Counted from the stretch's first letter, positions 22,640 to 35,600 are shown. The stretch is 64,000 nucleotides of DNA from Chrysoperla carnea (GCF_905475395.1 NC_058338.1:3721001-3785000); one strand, 5' to 3'. Made by a program: numbers and translations. Notes: a model not told the origin generated them from the letters alone.

Positions 22640-23010
22640 GTTCCGAAGATCTTATATCGCTTCAAAGGGCCTCTGTAAGCAAAATCGTTGCGGTAATTAC
22701 AAGGCACTGGGTAGGCGGTAGCTATTCTAAACGTCTGGGCCTACCATTGCATGACAATTATTGCAGGAGCTGTCAGGGAGGGAGGGAAAGAGTAAATGAT
22801 GTCTCATCTTCTGTCCAGGTTTTGCAATGAGGAGATTGACGCACTTGAGCTAGACTTTCTTTGACGACCTCTCCAACCTAGAAGTCTGTTGACGTCAAAA
22901 TACTGATGATGTTTTTAAACAGCTCCAAATGGTTCATGAAGTAGTGGCCGAGGATTCCACCCCCTGGGTTGTCCCACCCCAGAACAACCACTCTAACCTA
23001 ACCTAACTGA
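22640..23010 (+). mobile_element. Non-LTR retrotransposon 3' fragment
   Basis: Reads through the RNase H-to-zinc-finger region (HDNYCRSC), then [13 protein letters not shown] and a CCTAACCTAACC tail. It is the same family as 8885-9166, and is frameshifted and stop-ridden. Confidence 0.7.
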
Positions 23011-23647
23011 AGTAACAAATTTTTAATTGGTGGTGTTTTTTCTTCTCTCTCTTATAATGACGATGTGGAAATCCTAAAATAAAGACTCTCATTCAACTAC
23101 AGAAGTAAAGTTTAGAAATTAAAAAATGATTTTTGGAGAAGTAGATAGAACTAGCTCGACCCGTGAGAAATTCCACTCTCGTAGTTGCTATAACCCGTCG
23201 AAATAACAAACAACAAATTTTGTAGAAAAGTGCTCATTTTAGTGTTCCAGTCTTTTTGCCACACTCGGTAGGTATATAATCGAACTAAAACATCGATTCT
23301 ATTCGACAGATTTCATTATCATTTTATATATTATCCCACAAAAGGTTTGCTTCTATGTTTTTTTTTTTTCATTTTAATTTAGAAAAAAAAAACTTTGTTT
23401 CAAACTTAAAATGTATTTTTGTAAACCTATATTTCTATTAAGTAAACTACTTTTTCTTACATCACATTCATATGAGACATATATTTGTGGAGGTGTCTGA
23501 ATCCGTTCATTCGTTCGAAGTTATAGTTACTTCCTGATAGAAAGAAGCTATTGTTTACAATGTGCTTACAGTCATATTTATGATACATGTTCTAAACCAA
23601 ACTTGAAATTTCTCGGTTAGTATTAAAAAAATGAAAATAATTTTCGG

Positions 23648-24140
23648 TAATCTACATTTCGGTCAAACTTTTTCAAATTTTGTGGCAAATGATAGTTTAA
23701 GTCATTCTAAAGAAAAGTTGCCATGGTCACAAGTCATGAAAATGACAGGATTTCATGTTACAGCTAAATTAAAGTTGGAAAATGTACTTATTTGTATAAT
23801 ATATGCCTATGCGTGTATAGGCAAATACATATACAGATATGTATAACTACATGCATACGTATGTTTTTTAATGTAAGAGTGTTGTAGTACTCGCACAAAT
23901 TAGATGTAATCTACATTTCGGTCAAATTTTTTCAAATTTTGGAAATGATAGTTTAAGTCATTCTAAAGGAAAGTTCCCATGGTCACAAGTGAAAATGATA
24001 GGATTTCATGTTATAGCTAAATTAATTTATCCAAAGTTGGAAAATGTACTTATTTGTATTGCATATACCTATGTGTGTATAGGGATAGGCAAATACATAT
24101 ACAGATATGTATAACTTCTTGCATACGTGTGTTTTTTAAT
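23648..24140 (+). repeat. Tandem duplication, 259-bp period
   Basis: TAATCTACATTTCGGTCAAA begins each unit, at 23648 and 23907. The match runs about 225 bp with small indels, ending GTGTGTTTTTTAATG-like. The ORFs over it are not protein-like. Confidence 0.8.
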
Positions 24141-25317
24141 GAAAAGGTTTTGTTTTTTCATTCTTGTTTTTTTGAAGAATATGTTACGAAATTCAAAGAA
24201 GAAGTAGTGTTAAATGTTCAGTGGATCAATAATATGAAGTGTTAAGATCAATATTTTCAGCTACATATATACGTACCGACATATTCCTGATCCCGCTAAT
24301 AAATTGTTCAACTGAAAAAAAGGGAAATTGATGGATGAATGTTCTATGAGGTTTTCAACTTTTTAGTATTCTCATTTTTTAAGTGTACTTTAAATTACAA
24401 GTGTTCTAGTTGTTTTGAAACAATTATTTATCCTTTTTGTAAAATAGTTCGAAAACTATGTCAATATGATATAAGTTATTTCGAAAGTTATTTTTTTTAA
24501 ATACGACCTCTGTGTGAAATTACACATTTAGTGTTAGATATCTGTTTAAACGGATAAGACTTTGGGACCTATTTGATGTATCTTTTGAAGCTGTCATCAT
24601 GATAAAGATTTTTGTTCGAAGAATATGTAGAATTCTAATTGATTGATACTTACCTTTGTGGAAATATATCTGTTCTGGAACTCTATTTAGTTTGAAATTC
24701 AGAAAAAGAATATGTGAAGTAAAATTATCTCTGAAAAAGTATCAAATAAATTAATAATCAATCATTTCATGACAGAAAATGGTAATAGATTAGGAATATT
24801 TCTTTCGAAAGAGTTTTCTTAGAAGACTTTTTCAGAATTAATCAGAGATTTTAAGAAAATTTAGTTAAGTAACCTGTATTAGATGATTAATCCCAACAGC
24901 AAAAGGACCTCTCATAAGTAAATGTCAAAGCCTCCCCCCCCCATAATGTATGGGTATAATATGTAGACGCATAATACTAAAATATAATTATTGCAGCAAT
25001 GTTGGAAATTTCAATAGCCCAGACGTAAAAGATAGTAACGACTGAGTCAGTCATAATAATCATTTTCCAAACTACCTTATACGAGTAGTAAAAACTAGTA
25101 AGTGGTAAATACGACAGATAGTAAGTATAGTATAAATAATGTTCAATGCGAAGGAAGCTCATTAAGGACTGATGTAGCCTAAAGGTTTGTCGAATGAAAA
25201 AGCTTTCACATTTAAAGTGTATAGATTTGTATGCTATACACTAGACAAATGTACACAATGCTTCAGTTCTTTAAAGAAATGTTAGAATGCTTTCGATATT
25301 CTATCTGGGATATGGGG
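24141..25317. other. No feature recognised
   Basis: AT-rich sequence without clear repeats, splice-bounded ORFs or RNA genes. A short C8 run occurs near 24940. Confidence 0.4.
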
Positions 25318-25720
25318 GTATGGGTATGGAGGTTAGCGGGCCATACTCGAGGATCGCGCCTCGAAGCAATGGTTCAGAGCACCTAGCCCAGTAGACCCTT
25401 GTACTCTATCCCCGATACGCTTTTCAGTGGCTATTATAACTAACTGATGTACTGACAGCCAAGATTTGCCTAGCGCTGAGTTTCCTAATTTCTTCTGGTT
25501 CGACTACGGCCGGACCAAACCTTTTCCTTCGCTGCTGTATGAGCGCCGGGCAGTAACAGAGAAAGTGGATCGATGTTTCTTCTGAATTTATTCCGCATCT
25601 GTCACACGCGGGAGATTGTCTTTTTACAATCTGATGTTGGAACTTGTTCAGGTTATCATGCCCTGTGATTAACTCTACGATGACTCTAATATATTCTATG
25701 TGAGTAGCCAATAATTTAGA
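25318..25720 (-). mobile_element. Non-LTR 3' fragment with short tandem-repeat tail
   Basis: The minus-strand ORF (25424-25729) contains ELITGHDNLNKF, a CDRCG...HFLCYCPAL zinc-finger motif and KLSARQIL, with a stop followed by about 100 bp of 3' UTR. It ends at a CCATAC-type repeat (seen on + as TATGGGGGTATGGGTATGG). Sister copies are at 32935-33190 and 54620-55195. Confidence 0.8.
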
Positions 25721-25734
25721 CATTAACAAGTGAA

Positions 25735-26100
25735 AACAAACAATTGCCTGAGTTACTTAAGTTGAAGTATTATGCATGGACAATGTTGGCTACGTAATTT
25801 TTTATTTTTTACGTCATGTAAGTAAAGAAAGATAGCCAGTCTTACACAGAAAATAATAAAAGTATCTTTCTTCTCACTTCTTCAGTGGATACATAATATA
25901 TGTAACGTATAAACAAACACATACATAATATATGTAACGTATAAATTAAGAATATAATAACCTATCTCAATTTAAAAGATGCGTGCGTACTACGGACCCA
26001 AGACCCAACTGACCTATCATTTACGAACTCGACCTCACTGTTTACGTTCGGAAGCATCCTATAAACATTTCAGCTTGATATCTCTTTTCGTTTTTTTTTT
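25735..26100 (-). mobile_element. Family A copy, partial
   Basis: Starts AACAAGTGAAAACAAACAAT and continues through the conserved ACGAACTCGACCTCACT and CAGCTTGATATCTCTTTTCG blocks. It directly follows the non-LTR fragment ending at 25720. Confidence 0.65.
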
Positions 26101-26634
26101 ATCTCGAGGTAGAGATGATCAATCGACTTCAAATTTGCATGGTAATTGTATAAATTAAGTATAAAAAAATTTAGAATTTTCTGTCGATATGTCTCCATAG
26201 CGAGACAGCAGCCTTAAAAGTATTTACATTATTTAAAAATGTTACATCCCTTCTGATACATTCTGTAGATATAAACAAGTTTAAAATATTTCATACGTAT
26301 ATATTTTCCAAATAATAATGGAATTATTCATAATTTTAAACAAAAGAATTTCTTTATTAAAATTTCTCATATCTGACGGCTGTTTTAAGAATTTAGTTTC
26401 TATTTCTATATTTTATATATATATATATGTATATATTATGTATATAATAAATAAACTGAAATTATGATAAACACACATAACTTTCTCATCAGACAGTTTA
26501 ATTTATAGATATTTTAAAAGACAGATTTTCATTTTATTGGTGAATATAAACATATTCTATTCTTATTCCCCTTATTCCCACCTAAATGCCCCGGACAAAT
26601 GTGATTTATTCCTTGTAAACCGATTTTGGAAACC

Positions 26635-27090
26635 TAGTTACAAAATATTCTCAATTAAGTCGGTTCGACCGTTTAGGGGCTACGATGCCACTGAAAAACA
26701 GAGATAAACCCAACCCAACCCACAGATAAACACTTTAAACTTATAACACTCCTTCTTAAATCAATATCAAAGTGATGATCAAGGATATCAGATGAGATGA
26801 AAAGGATACTTAGAGAGCTATCATTTTTTGGGGGCAAATTTTTGGAAATATTTTAATTGAAATTGAAATATTTGAGTTGACTTTGTTCTTTTGAATTATT
26901 GTTTTGAATTATCTAATTATTTTACCATTTTACTTTTTGAAATGAATTAAGGCTGCTTTATTTGACCATTCATTTCCATAGTAATTATTTATATGTTAAA
27001 ATTATATGTCATGCCTTTTCCAAACTGAATCGATTTTGAAGATCATGGCCAATTTTTTAGTTCTTTTTGGGTACAGAAGACTAATCAGGC
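26635..27090 (-). repeat. Family B long copy, minus
   Basis: An inverted counterpart of 31890-32350. Both share ACTCCTTCTTAAATCAATATC, TTGAGTTGACTTTGTTC and CCTTTTCCAAACTGAATCG or their complements. A further family B end lies at 27100-27260. Confidence 0.7.
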
Positions 27091-27769
27091 ACATAGCTAA
27101 AAACACTTTCAATTACCTCTCAAATGAAACCAAAAAAATTAAAATCGGATAATCCGTTTAGGCGCTACGATGCCACAGACAAACACACAGATACAATCAC
27201 ATAGCGGTTAAACTTATAACATCCCTTTTTTTTGAGTTCGGGGGTTAAAAAAATTATGTTCAACCATGATTTAAAAGTGTATTTTTATTCAGACAATTGT
27301 GACAAGTTTCATTGGTGACCTATACTGTGTCAAAAACGGTGTCAAGTATCAAGTAGTTATGTAACAATTTCAAACATAATGTTTCTTGTGTTCTTGTATT
27401 TTTATTAACATAATTTTTGTGTTTTGCATTCATAAATTGTAACAACAAAACAAAAACATATTTTGTATGTCATTGGTACATGATACATGATACATGATAC
27501 ATGCTGATAGAGGTAGGTGTACCTACTAATATCGATTACACCTACGAGGAAGTATTGTAATTAAAAAACATAATTGTTATTGTTGTTTTAATAAATTTAC
27601 ATGTTTTTTATTTCAATAATAATATGTGTCTCATATGGATTTTTATTTTTTGGCAAAGTATAATTGACTCAAAAATACCAACAAAAATACCTGAAATAAA
27701 TAAGTCCCAGGGGGTAATAAGACTCATATTTGAAATTTCACGATAAAACTATGCCGTAATCAATTCCGT

Positions 27770-28022
27770 CCGCAGTATGCTTAGGGTAGCGAATTCGATT
27801 CCTACCGTCGCAACAAAATTAATATAATTAATAGTTGTGATGAGCTGGTGTAGTGCAAGGTATATGCATGAAGGAGGTGCACTCAGCCTCTGAAATTGAG
27901 GAACTGATAAATGAAACTATCAGCGGAAAGGTGGTAAAACATATATATGATATCACAATGTGTTCTATAGCCTAAGTGTGTCCTTCGTGGATAGCCAATA
28001 TGACCTAATCTAACCTAACCTA
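27770..28022 (+). mobile_element. SINE-like or short retroposon
   Basis: GCGAATTCGATTCCTACCG resembles a tRNA B box (GGTTCGATTCC). About 220 bp later the sequence ends in CTAATCTAACCTAACC, like other retroelement tails here. No clear A box was found, so the tRNA-derived origin is only a suggestion. Confidence 0.4.
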
Positions 28023-28119
28023 TGCCATCATACATCACTCTTTACGCACACAATTTGGCCTGCAAGGAAAGTTTAGTTATTTATACCCTATATGTATGCA
28101 ATATTTGTTAAGGTATACT

Positions 28120-28420
28120 AATTTTAGTCCTAAGTTAGTAACACTTGGAAATATTGATGATAAGAACAAAAATTTGGTATAGGTATTCATAAAATCATCC
28201 ATTTAGTCTATTTTCGCCTGCCGGTCGTTTGTCTGTGATGACGATGGCTCACAAATGAAGAGATATCAAGCTGAAATTTGTAAAGTACCTATAAAGTGAT
28301 TTTGTTATTAAGAAACATAGGTCAATTGGGTCTTGTAAACCGCTACGGATCCAACTTATAAACTGCTGGACATAGAGCAAAAGTTTAAATACCAGAAATG
28401 TTTCTTACAAACAAATTGTT
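28120..28420 (+). mobile_element. Family A copy, diverged
   Basis: TAGTCCTAAGTTAGTAACAC and, further on, CAATTGGGTCTTGTAAACCG follow the family A order with many changes. Confidence 0.6.
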
Positions 28421-29074
28421 TTAAACATTTTTTTGTCGCAAACTAGTACAAAACTTTGGTGTCTATTTCCTCCAAAACTATGAAAGATAAAATGTTAAAA
28501 ATTTGCAAGTAGCTTCAGCTAGTGGTCTTGTGTAAGATATTTTCAAAAATTTCGAACACCATAACAAATACCTTTCCGAATGAGAAGAAGAAAACGGTCG
28601 TAGTTTTAAGTTTCGTAGCATTCCAAGGTGATGACGTCACGTTTGCCTACCGATTCACTCTCTGTATTTCTTTTTAGAGTGGTGCGCGTAAAGAAGTTTC
28701 ACTTCAAAAATAATTGTTGTTGTCAAGGATATTTGATTACCGTCAACTCTTAGATGTTGGATTGCTATTTCTATTTTACAATCGTCGATATTTCTGAACC
28801 AACTATAACATATAATTATTACACTCATGTAACAACACATTAGTTCTACCTATGTAATACGTTTGTATGTTTGTATGTAGGTACTAAACATAACACTAAA
28901 AACACATATCATATGCCAATCAAGGATAATAAATTAATTACAATACAACACTCTTTTTTTTGGTACTAACTTTAACCCCTGCCCTTAGCAGCGCAGCCCT
29001 ATTATGAGCAAACATAAACATACATTTATTATAATCATGTTTTTTTGTATGTGTGTAATTTTTGTAACATTATT

Positions 29075-29330
29075 TTTAACCCCCGAATGAAAAAAAGGGG
29101 TGTTATAAGTTTGACCGCTATATGTGTGTGTTTGTCTGTCTGTGGCATCTTAGCGCCTAAACAGATGAACCGATTTTAATTTTTTTGTTCTTAGCTATGT
29201 TTCAAGTTCCAGCTTAGACTTCCGTTATCGAAAAAATTGGCGATGATCTTCAAAATCGATAATTAGTTTTTATTGTGTCATAACTTGTTTTCTGAGAAAC
29301 CTGCACAATTTTCAGACAAGCTGTTAAAAA
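29075..29330 (+). repeat. Family B copy
   Basis: GGGGTGTTATAAGTTTGACC, GTGTGTTTGTCTGTCTGTGG and TAGCGCCTAAACAGATGAAC are arranged as in the other family B copies. Confidence 0.7.
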
Positions 29331-30071
29331 ATTTCTCAAAATTTTAAGTTAATTATTAAATTTTTAATTTTAATGGTGTTTCTTTTTCTGTAGTGCCCCA
29401 ACAACCTTAAATTAGTATATATTATTTACTAATATCTAACTCTATTCAATTAATACAATTTATAGATGTATGACTTTTTTTTAAATCACTTATTTTAAAA
29501 AAAAAAAAGAGAGTCGAATCTGATTGAGTGACATTGGTAGCAATTTTATTAAAAAATACTTCATAGATTCTTCGACTTTTCTAGTATTTTTTTTTTCTAT
29601 ATTCAATTTAAATATGATGTGAAATGCTGACAGACTGCAATTGAAAAAAAAGAGTAACAAATGAAATGAAATTTAATTAATTTATCAAAATTTTTCAATT
29701 TATTTCAACACAAATTTATGGCAGTCACAGAATTATGATTGTTCTACATATCTTTCTAAGTGTAGAGAGTGTTTCGAAAATAGTATGACATATATAGATA
29801 CTTTTGCTTATATTTTCGATTTGATTGTACTTTGAAGTAGGAGATCAAAACCTTATGGGAACATATTTTATGTGAATTCAATTCGAGGCTCCGTTGAAGA
29901 GACAGCCTAACAAGGAGATCAAATATGTCAATGGTTATCACATGTGTCTCAAAAGTCACATGTGTTTTCGTGTCGGCGTGCTTAGATATTCAAGGTCAAA
30001 AATCACAAAAATCAGTTTTTTTTGAGAATATCTCCTTTTCTTTGCTTTCAATCGTATTTATATTTATTATA

Positions 30072-30104
30072 AAAGTTGTAGAGAATAAAATTCTCTACAA
30101 CTTT
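30072..30104. repeat. Perfect 15-bp hairpin
   Basis: AAAGTTGTAGAGAAT, loop AAA, then the exact complement. It lies within a stretch (about 29985-30130) whose reverse complement recurs in diverged form at 49675-49815. Confidence 0.75.
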
Positions 30105-30730
30105 TTTGTCTGCAACCTTTTTTTATACGTTGAATTGTTTCTTAAATAGAGCGGAAGAACGAAGCGATATTTGGGGAGTACTTGTGAAAGATCGAGTATT
30201 CTACGAGCATGACTTGATTTCTGCTAAAGTAAAATACCACACCGTTTGCTAAAGAAAGTTTTTAAAGCTAATACTTTCTCCAATAAGAAAGGTTTATCAA
30301 GCCGAAAACGCCACACAACTAATGAAAGAAGTTTATAGGTTTATATAAGATCATGAAGTATAACAGATTAGAATTTACGATTTACGACCCTACACTAAGG
30401 TACGTATAGCTGAGCGTTCCGTCTTCTGCGTCGAACTATTTCAAAAACGATTCATTTTCGTTTTCCCTAGCGCAGGATCTATCGTAAATTCTTAATCGTT
30501 AATTTATTAATTAGATAAAATAATTTTCAACTTCTTTTTTTGCTTAAAATTTGTTTTTCTATATATTAGAACTTTTTTTGGGTGGTCCTTTTGGAACATC
30601 CTCTATATGATCATACATATGTATATACTGTTCACCTACTGTGTGTACATCAGTACATCAGTACATCAGACCTACCTCTAAAATTGAACAACGAACTATA
30701 CATATATCTAAAATTGGATTGTGATATAGA

Positions 30731-31119
30731 ATATACAGAATGTGCCGTAATTCCATCAGGTAGGAAATAAAATTCTAAGACGAAAAGTTCTCTTCCATTT
30801 TTTTGATCCGATGCACGGATAGTTAGCTATTAATTAAAATAGGCAATCAATCAGATCAGCATTGTAACTAAACATTAAAACCACACATAATTAATTAATT
30901 AATAATTTATTTTAAATCTATCAAAAATCATTAATTAATCTGTCTCAGTCAGAATCGAGTGGTTTTTAACTACAATGCTTCTGATTGGCTGCCTATTTTA
31001 ATTAATAGTTAACTATCCATGCATCGTATCAAAAAATGGAAGAGGACTTTTATACTTAGAATTTTATTTTCTACCTGATACAACAAAAAACGTGCGGTTC
31101 TTACATGACACCCTGTATA
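30731..31119. mobile_element. Near-palindromic MITE, ~150-bp inverted repeats
   Basis: The left arm (about 30731-30870) and right arm (about 30970-31119) are complementary over CAGGTAG.AAATAAAATTC, TCTTCCATTTTTTGAT and TAACTATTAATTAAAATAGG. The right end reads ACACCCTGTATA, a terminus common to TA-target MITEs. The loop is about 100 bp and non-coding. Confidence 0.75.
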
Positions 31120-31889
31120 TGTATATGTATAATGTATATATGTATATATAATATACAATAAATGAAATATAACACAGTGTATTTATCTGTGAGTGAAAAT
31201 CAACAGTTTGTCTCGAAAAAATGTAGTTTATAATCCTATTATTTATGGATGATAAAGAGATGATAATAGGTTCATTAAACTGGAGAATTATTAAAAAGTC
31301 AAACGCATTGAGACAGATTATTTTATCTCATTAACCCGAATAGACCATGGGACACCATGCTTTATTTTAAATAATTATACATATCTATTTGAAAATTCGT
31401 GTGTGGCTTCCTTTTGACGAGTCTACTAAACTTTCCCCTACAAGTAAGCTGCGTTTTCAAATCGGATGTTAATGAATCTTTGGGATATTATTCAGGGATG
31501 GTTAATTAACATTTTCTCAAGTTTTCGACCTCGAGGATTGCAAAATTTTTGACAATCCTCCGGTATTATTCAATAACTTTTTCCCCCTACGTCCTACGGC
31601 AGAAGCATTTCTTTACTATTTTTTGTAGAGCGTTATATTTCCTACAATTGTGACTGCTAAAAACATGTGTGCATGTTCATTCGTTATCGAGATATGGTGC
31701 TTCGAAATAAAAGCGATTTTTTAAAATTCCCTATAAAATGCCGAAATCCACCTTATTTCTTCTGTTATACCCGAATCACCAGCTTTTGAAACAGATTCTG
31801 GCCATAAAAATGTGAAATAGACAACTCAATTTCTTTAGCTATAAGCTTCTCGCGGTTTATTTAACTTATTTTATAAAGACATCACACAC

Positions 31890-32350
31890 AGAGTATTCTT
31901 AGCTATGCTTCAAGTGAGAGCTTTGGTTTCCTACCCGAAAAAAGTAAAAAATTGACGATGATCTTCAAAATCGATTCAGTTTGGAAAAGGCATGACGTAT
32001 AATTTTAACATATAAATAATTACTATAGAAATGAATGGTCAAATAAACCTGGCTCAATTCATTTCGAAAAGTGAAATGGTAAAATAATTAGGCAATTCAA
32101 AACAATAATTCAAAAGAACAAAGTCAACTCAAATATTTCAATTAAAATATTTCCAAAAATTTGTCCCAAAAAATGATAGCCTTCTAAGTATCCTTTTCAT
32201 CTTAGCTAAAGTCTTTGACCATCACTTTGATATTGATTTAAGAAGGAGTGTTATAAGTTTAAAGTGTTTATCTGTGCGTCTGTTAATTTTTCAGTGGCAT
32301 CGTAGTTCCTAAACGATCGAACTGACTTGATTGAGAACATTTTATAGCTA
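31890..32350 (+). repeat. Family B long copy, plus
   Basis: The mirror copy of 26635-27090, about 5 kb away and in opposite orientation. It contains AAGGAGTGTTATAAGTTTAA and the GATGATCTTCAAAATCGATT block. Confidence 0.7.
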
Positions 32351-32934
32351 AGTTTCCAAAAATCGGTTTACAAGAAATCGCATTTGTCGGGGGTTTTTTT
32401 TTAAATTTTGCAAACTTCTCTTGAATATAAAGATATCACATACACGGTATATATATTTTAGACTTTTGTAAAGGACATATTTGCACGTATTATATATTAG
32501 TGTAATTTTATAAAGTGGTTTCTATTGATTTAGATATTCTGGGAGTATTCTATTCTATTTGAAAATAAATTTTGTGGTAAATATACATATACCACCTTAA
32601 AGTACTTATTCTAATAACTATATACATACATCTAGTACTTAGAGCTACCTACTTGTGGAAGTGTTTATTTGTATGCATATGAAGGTAATTTATGAGATAG
32701 CAAGAGTGTTTATGTATATAATATATGTATAATTTTATGTTTTTTAATAATTCATCTGAAAGAAACATCCAATGATTCTCAAAAATGCTATGTACGCTTT
32801 ATTTAATGGGACACCCAATAACTATTAGTTTCTGCATAGTTTTATAATTGATTAATATTCTTTTTTTAATGCCCTTATAAAGAGTGACTCAAGATCAACG
32901 TAAGAAGTAACTTTGATAACGCAGTGTAGTAATG

Positions 32935-33190
32935 AGTATGAGTATGAGTATGGAGGTTAGCGGGTCATGCTCGAGCATCGGGCCTCGAAGCAATGGTTCA
33001 GAGCATCTAGCCAAATAGACTCTTGTACTCTATCCCCGCTACGCTTTTCAGTGGCTATTATAACCAACTGATGTACTGAAACCCAGGATCTGCCTAGCGC
33101 TGAGTTTCCTAATTTCTTCTGGTTCGACTATGGCCGGACCAAACCATTTCCTTCGCTGCTGTATGACCGCCGGGCAGTAACAGAGAAAGT
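32935..33190 (-). mobile_element. Non-LTR 3' fragment
   Basis: Minus-strand sequence corresponds to the last ~150 bases of the ORF (AxRQI, IRKLSARQ region) and the 3' UTR of the 54620-55195 family. It ends in a GAGTAT-type tail. It is cut at 33190. Confidence 0.7.
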
Positions 33191-33317
33191 CTCAGCTCGC
33201 TTTGATTGTTTAGATGAAGATACATCTTTGTTCTCTAAAACGACGCAGTGTAGTAATACATAACACAAAATCTTTTCTATAACGAAAAGTGTACATGGTT
33301 CTTTTTTAAATCAAATT

Positions 33318-33524
33318 AATTTTAACCAATTTTTTTCCATGAAGGATTTTTTTACAGGCAAGCGACTATATCATTATTTTCGTAATTAAATTATATTTTT
33401 TCTGATATCAATTTGGATTCGTTAACAAATCGTTTTATGTTCATATGGTGTTAGAAGAAAGATAATAAAATTACGAAAATGATGGTATTGGATTGCGTTC
33501 ATGGAAAAAAATTGATTAAAATTA
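33318..33524. repeat. Foldback sequence related to 51797-52246
   Basis: AATTTTAACCAATTTTTTTC at 33318 is complementary to the segment ending near 33524. Inner parts around TTCGTAATTAAATTATA also pair. A similar inner palindrome occurs in the 51.8-kb foldback. Confidence 0.6.
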
Positions 33525-33699
33525 ATTAAAAATAGCCAAAAATGATATATCAAAAAGAAAATTTTACTGTTTTACTTACTATTTTCAAAAAATTTATTGT
33601 TCAAGAAGCTAAAACAGGAGGTGAAAGCTTATATGAAACTTTGTGCTTTTTTTTAACGAAGGATTATACAAATTGGTATATGTGCTCATGGTATGATAC

Positions 33700-34140
33700 A
33701 GTGGTATACTGTACCATACTTTCATTACATTCTTTGAAGGAGCAAAGCGAAATACATCACCGAATGCCGCCTTATTTTCCAACGGGATGTAAGTAAAGTC
33801 GACCTTTAGGAGGCGGACTAAGCGAGGCTAAGCGGGTTGAATGATAGCATTTGGGTCTTCAAAGTTTACATTGTGTATTTTGGAGTATATAGAGGGGTTA
33901 AGTAAAGTAAAGGTTGGATCTATAAATGAATCAATGATTCACTAAATGAATCATTTTCACCCAACGATTGAGAGAAAAGTATACTGTATCACTTTTTTGT
34001 TTCATTCTTTAAAGGAGCACAGCAAACTCCATGGACGAATGCAGCGTTGTTTTCCAAGGGAATGTGAGTAAAGTTTGTTCTCTAAATCTTTAAAATTGGT
34101 TCTCTTAATGAATCAACGATTCATTAACTGAACCATTTAT
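33700..34140 (+). repeat. Degenerate tandem duplication (~270 bp)
   Basis: A pair of segments near 33710-33960 and 33975-34135 share a TTCATTCTTTAAAGGAGC-like start, a CCAACGGGATGTAAGTAAAG-like middle and an AATGAATCAATGATTCA-like end. The small ORF at 33542-33796 overlaps the first unit and does not look like a known protein. Confidence 0.5.
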
Positions 34141-34609
34141 GGAATACTTTGAAATTAATCATTATCACGAGCGAAGTCTAACATGTTTAAAAACAATTTC
34201 TTGAGTTTTAAGTGAATTATTGAGTTTTTTAGTTAATAATAGTATTTTTGTTTCTGTAATGCCTCAACAATCTAAACACTTTCATTCCAGTTTCATTAAC
34301 CAATTTTTTCAAGGATAATCCATTTAATATAAAATTAGGAATATGTGTTAGAGTTGTGGATATTTTATGGTCCATAGTGCAATAAATTTCAAATATAACT
34401 AACAACACACATATATATCATGATCCATGATACATATTTAGTTATATATGTAATAATTCTAGTTGATGATATTCTGTTTTGTACCTACCAATGCAATGCA
34501 ATGTCTGTGTAACAACTCATCATGACAAGCGACTGTCAACGACAGGGGGCCCTTCAATTGCCCTCTTTATGCCACATCTGATCGTGACTGAAATATTGAT
34601 ACATGATAC

Positions 34610-34610
<1 letters not shown>

Positions 34611-34650
<40 letters not shown>
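34611..34650. repeat. (ATT)n microsatellite
   Basis: About 13 uninterrupted ATT units, followed by a short TA run. Confidence 0.95.
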
Positions 34651-34657
<7 letters not shown>

Positions 34658-35044
34658 GTATAATGGGTTTATTTCTGTAAATTCTATATATACAGTTGTA
34701 ACTATGCGGCTATACGAATATTATTCATAGATGTTTATATCAATTTCAGATTTCTGACTTACTGCTTAGAAAATATTTTTAATTTCTTCTAGTATTGACT
34801 CTGGTCTGGGAGATAGCTGGATAGCCATGAAAAAGAGAAGTTTTGTATAAAAGATTAGCAAATGCTTTATTGGAAAGCTCAAATTTTAGTTCAGGGTTCC
34901 AGTATTAGATACATGTAGACTAAGCTAAGAACTTTTCTTCAATGAACATACAAATCATTTTAGTTTTTCTGTATGAGTTGTGGATGTACAAGCTTTGTAT
35001 GCCAGCTTAGGACTGGAAATAATACTAATATTAAATTAAACAAA

Positions 35045-35600
35045 AGAGGGGTACCTCAAGTGGGTCCCTGGCGGTAGTTCTTAGACCAAGGAGTCCTCTG
35101 TACCCTCCTTGAGGTCAACCTATCACCCGAATACGGGGCATCTTCGTGTAAGAGCATCAGATAAAGCAATAGGATAGTGTCACAGCTTCACCGCCGAGAA
35201 TAATGTATCCAAGATTTCGGGCCCAAACATTCTGAATCCTACGCCATGTAGATTTATGCAGGTGCAAATAATATATATGAAGATTTCGTCTTTCTCCAGA
35301 TAGACCTTACAAGTGGGATCGCCAGAGATCCACATATTATGGAGATAATAATTCAATCGACAGTGTCCTGTCAAGAGTCCCACCACCTTTATTGACTATA
35401 CTCTGGTAAGTTTCAGACGAGCACAGTCAAATGGCCTAGCTGTGGTTCTAAACAGTATGGTCTGTCGCATGCCGTGCGCAAAGCCCCAGTAGTCAAGGTG
35501 AACTTGTCGTAGCCATTCCTTCGGTAAATTACGGAGCATCTTGCTATGGACACGACACGCTCAAGTGAAAGGAATAGTAGTGAGCATAGTATGCGTTGTA
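35045..35600 (-). mobile_element. Non-LTR fragment: RNase H end, linker and zinc finger
   Basis: Minus-strand frames show SVIYRRNGYDKFTL, GLLTGHCRLNYYL, GDPTCKVYLE and FRMFGPEILDT in the order expected of an ORF2 C-terminus, broken by a frameshift near 35400. Same family as 16285-16545 and 59310-59585. Confidence 0.8.

Noticed and set aside
22985..23010. Interstitial telomere repeat
   Set aside because: Only two or three CCTAA units at the end of a retroelement 3' UTR, better explained as its tail.
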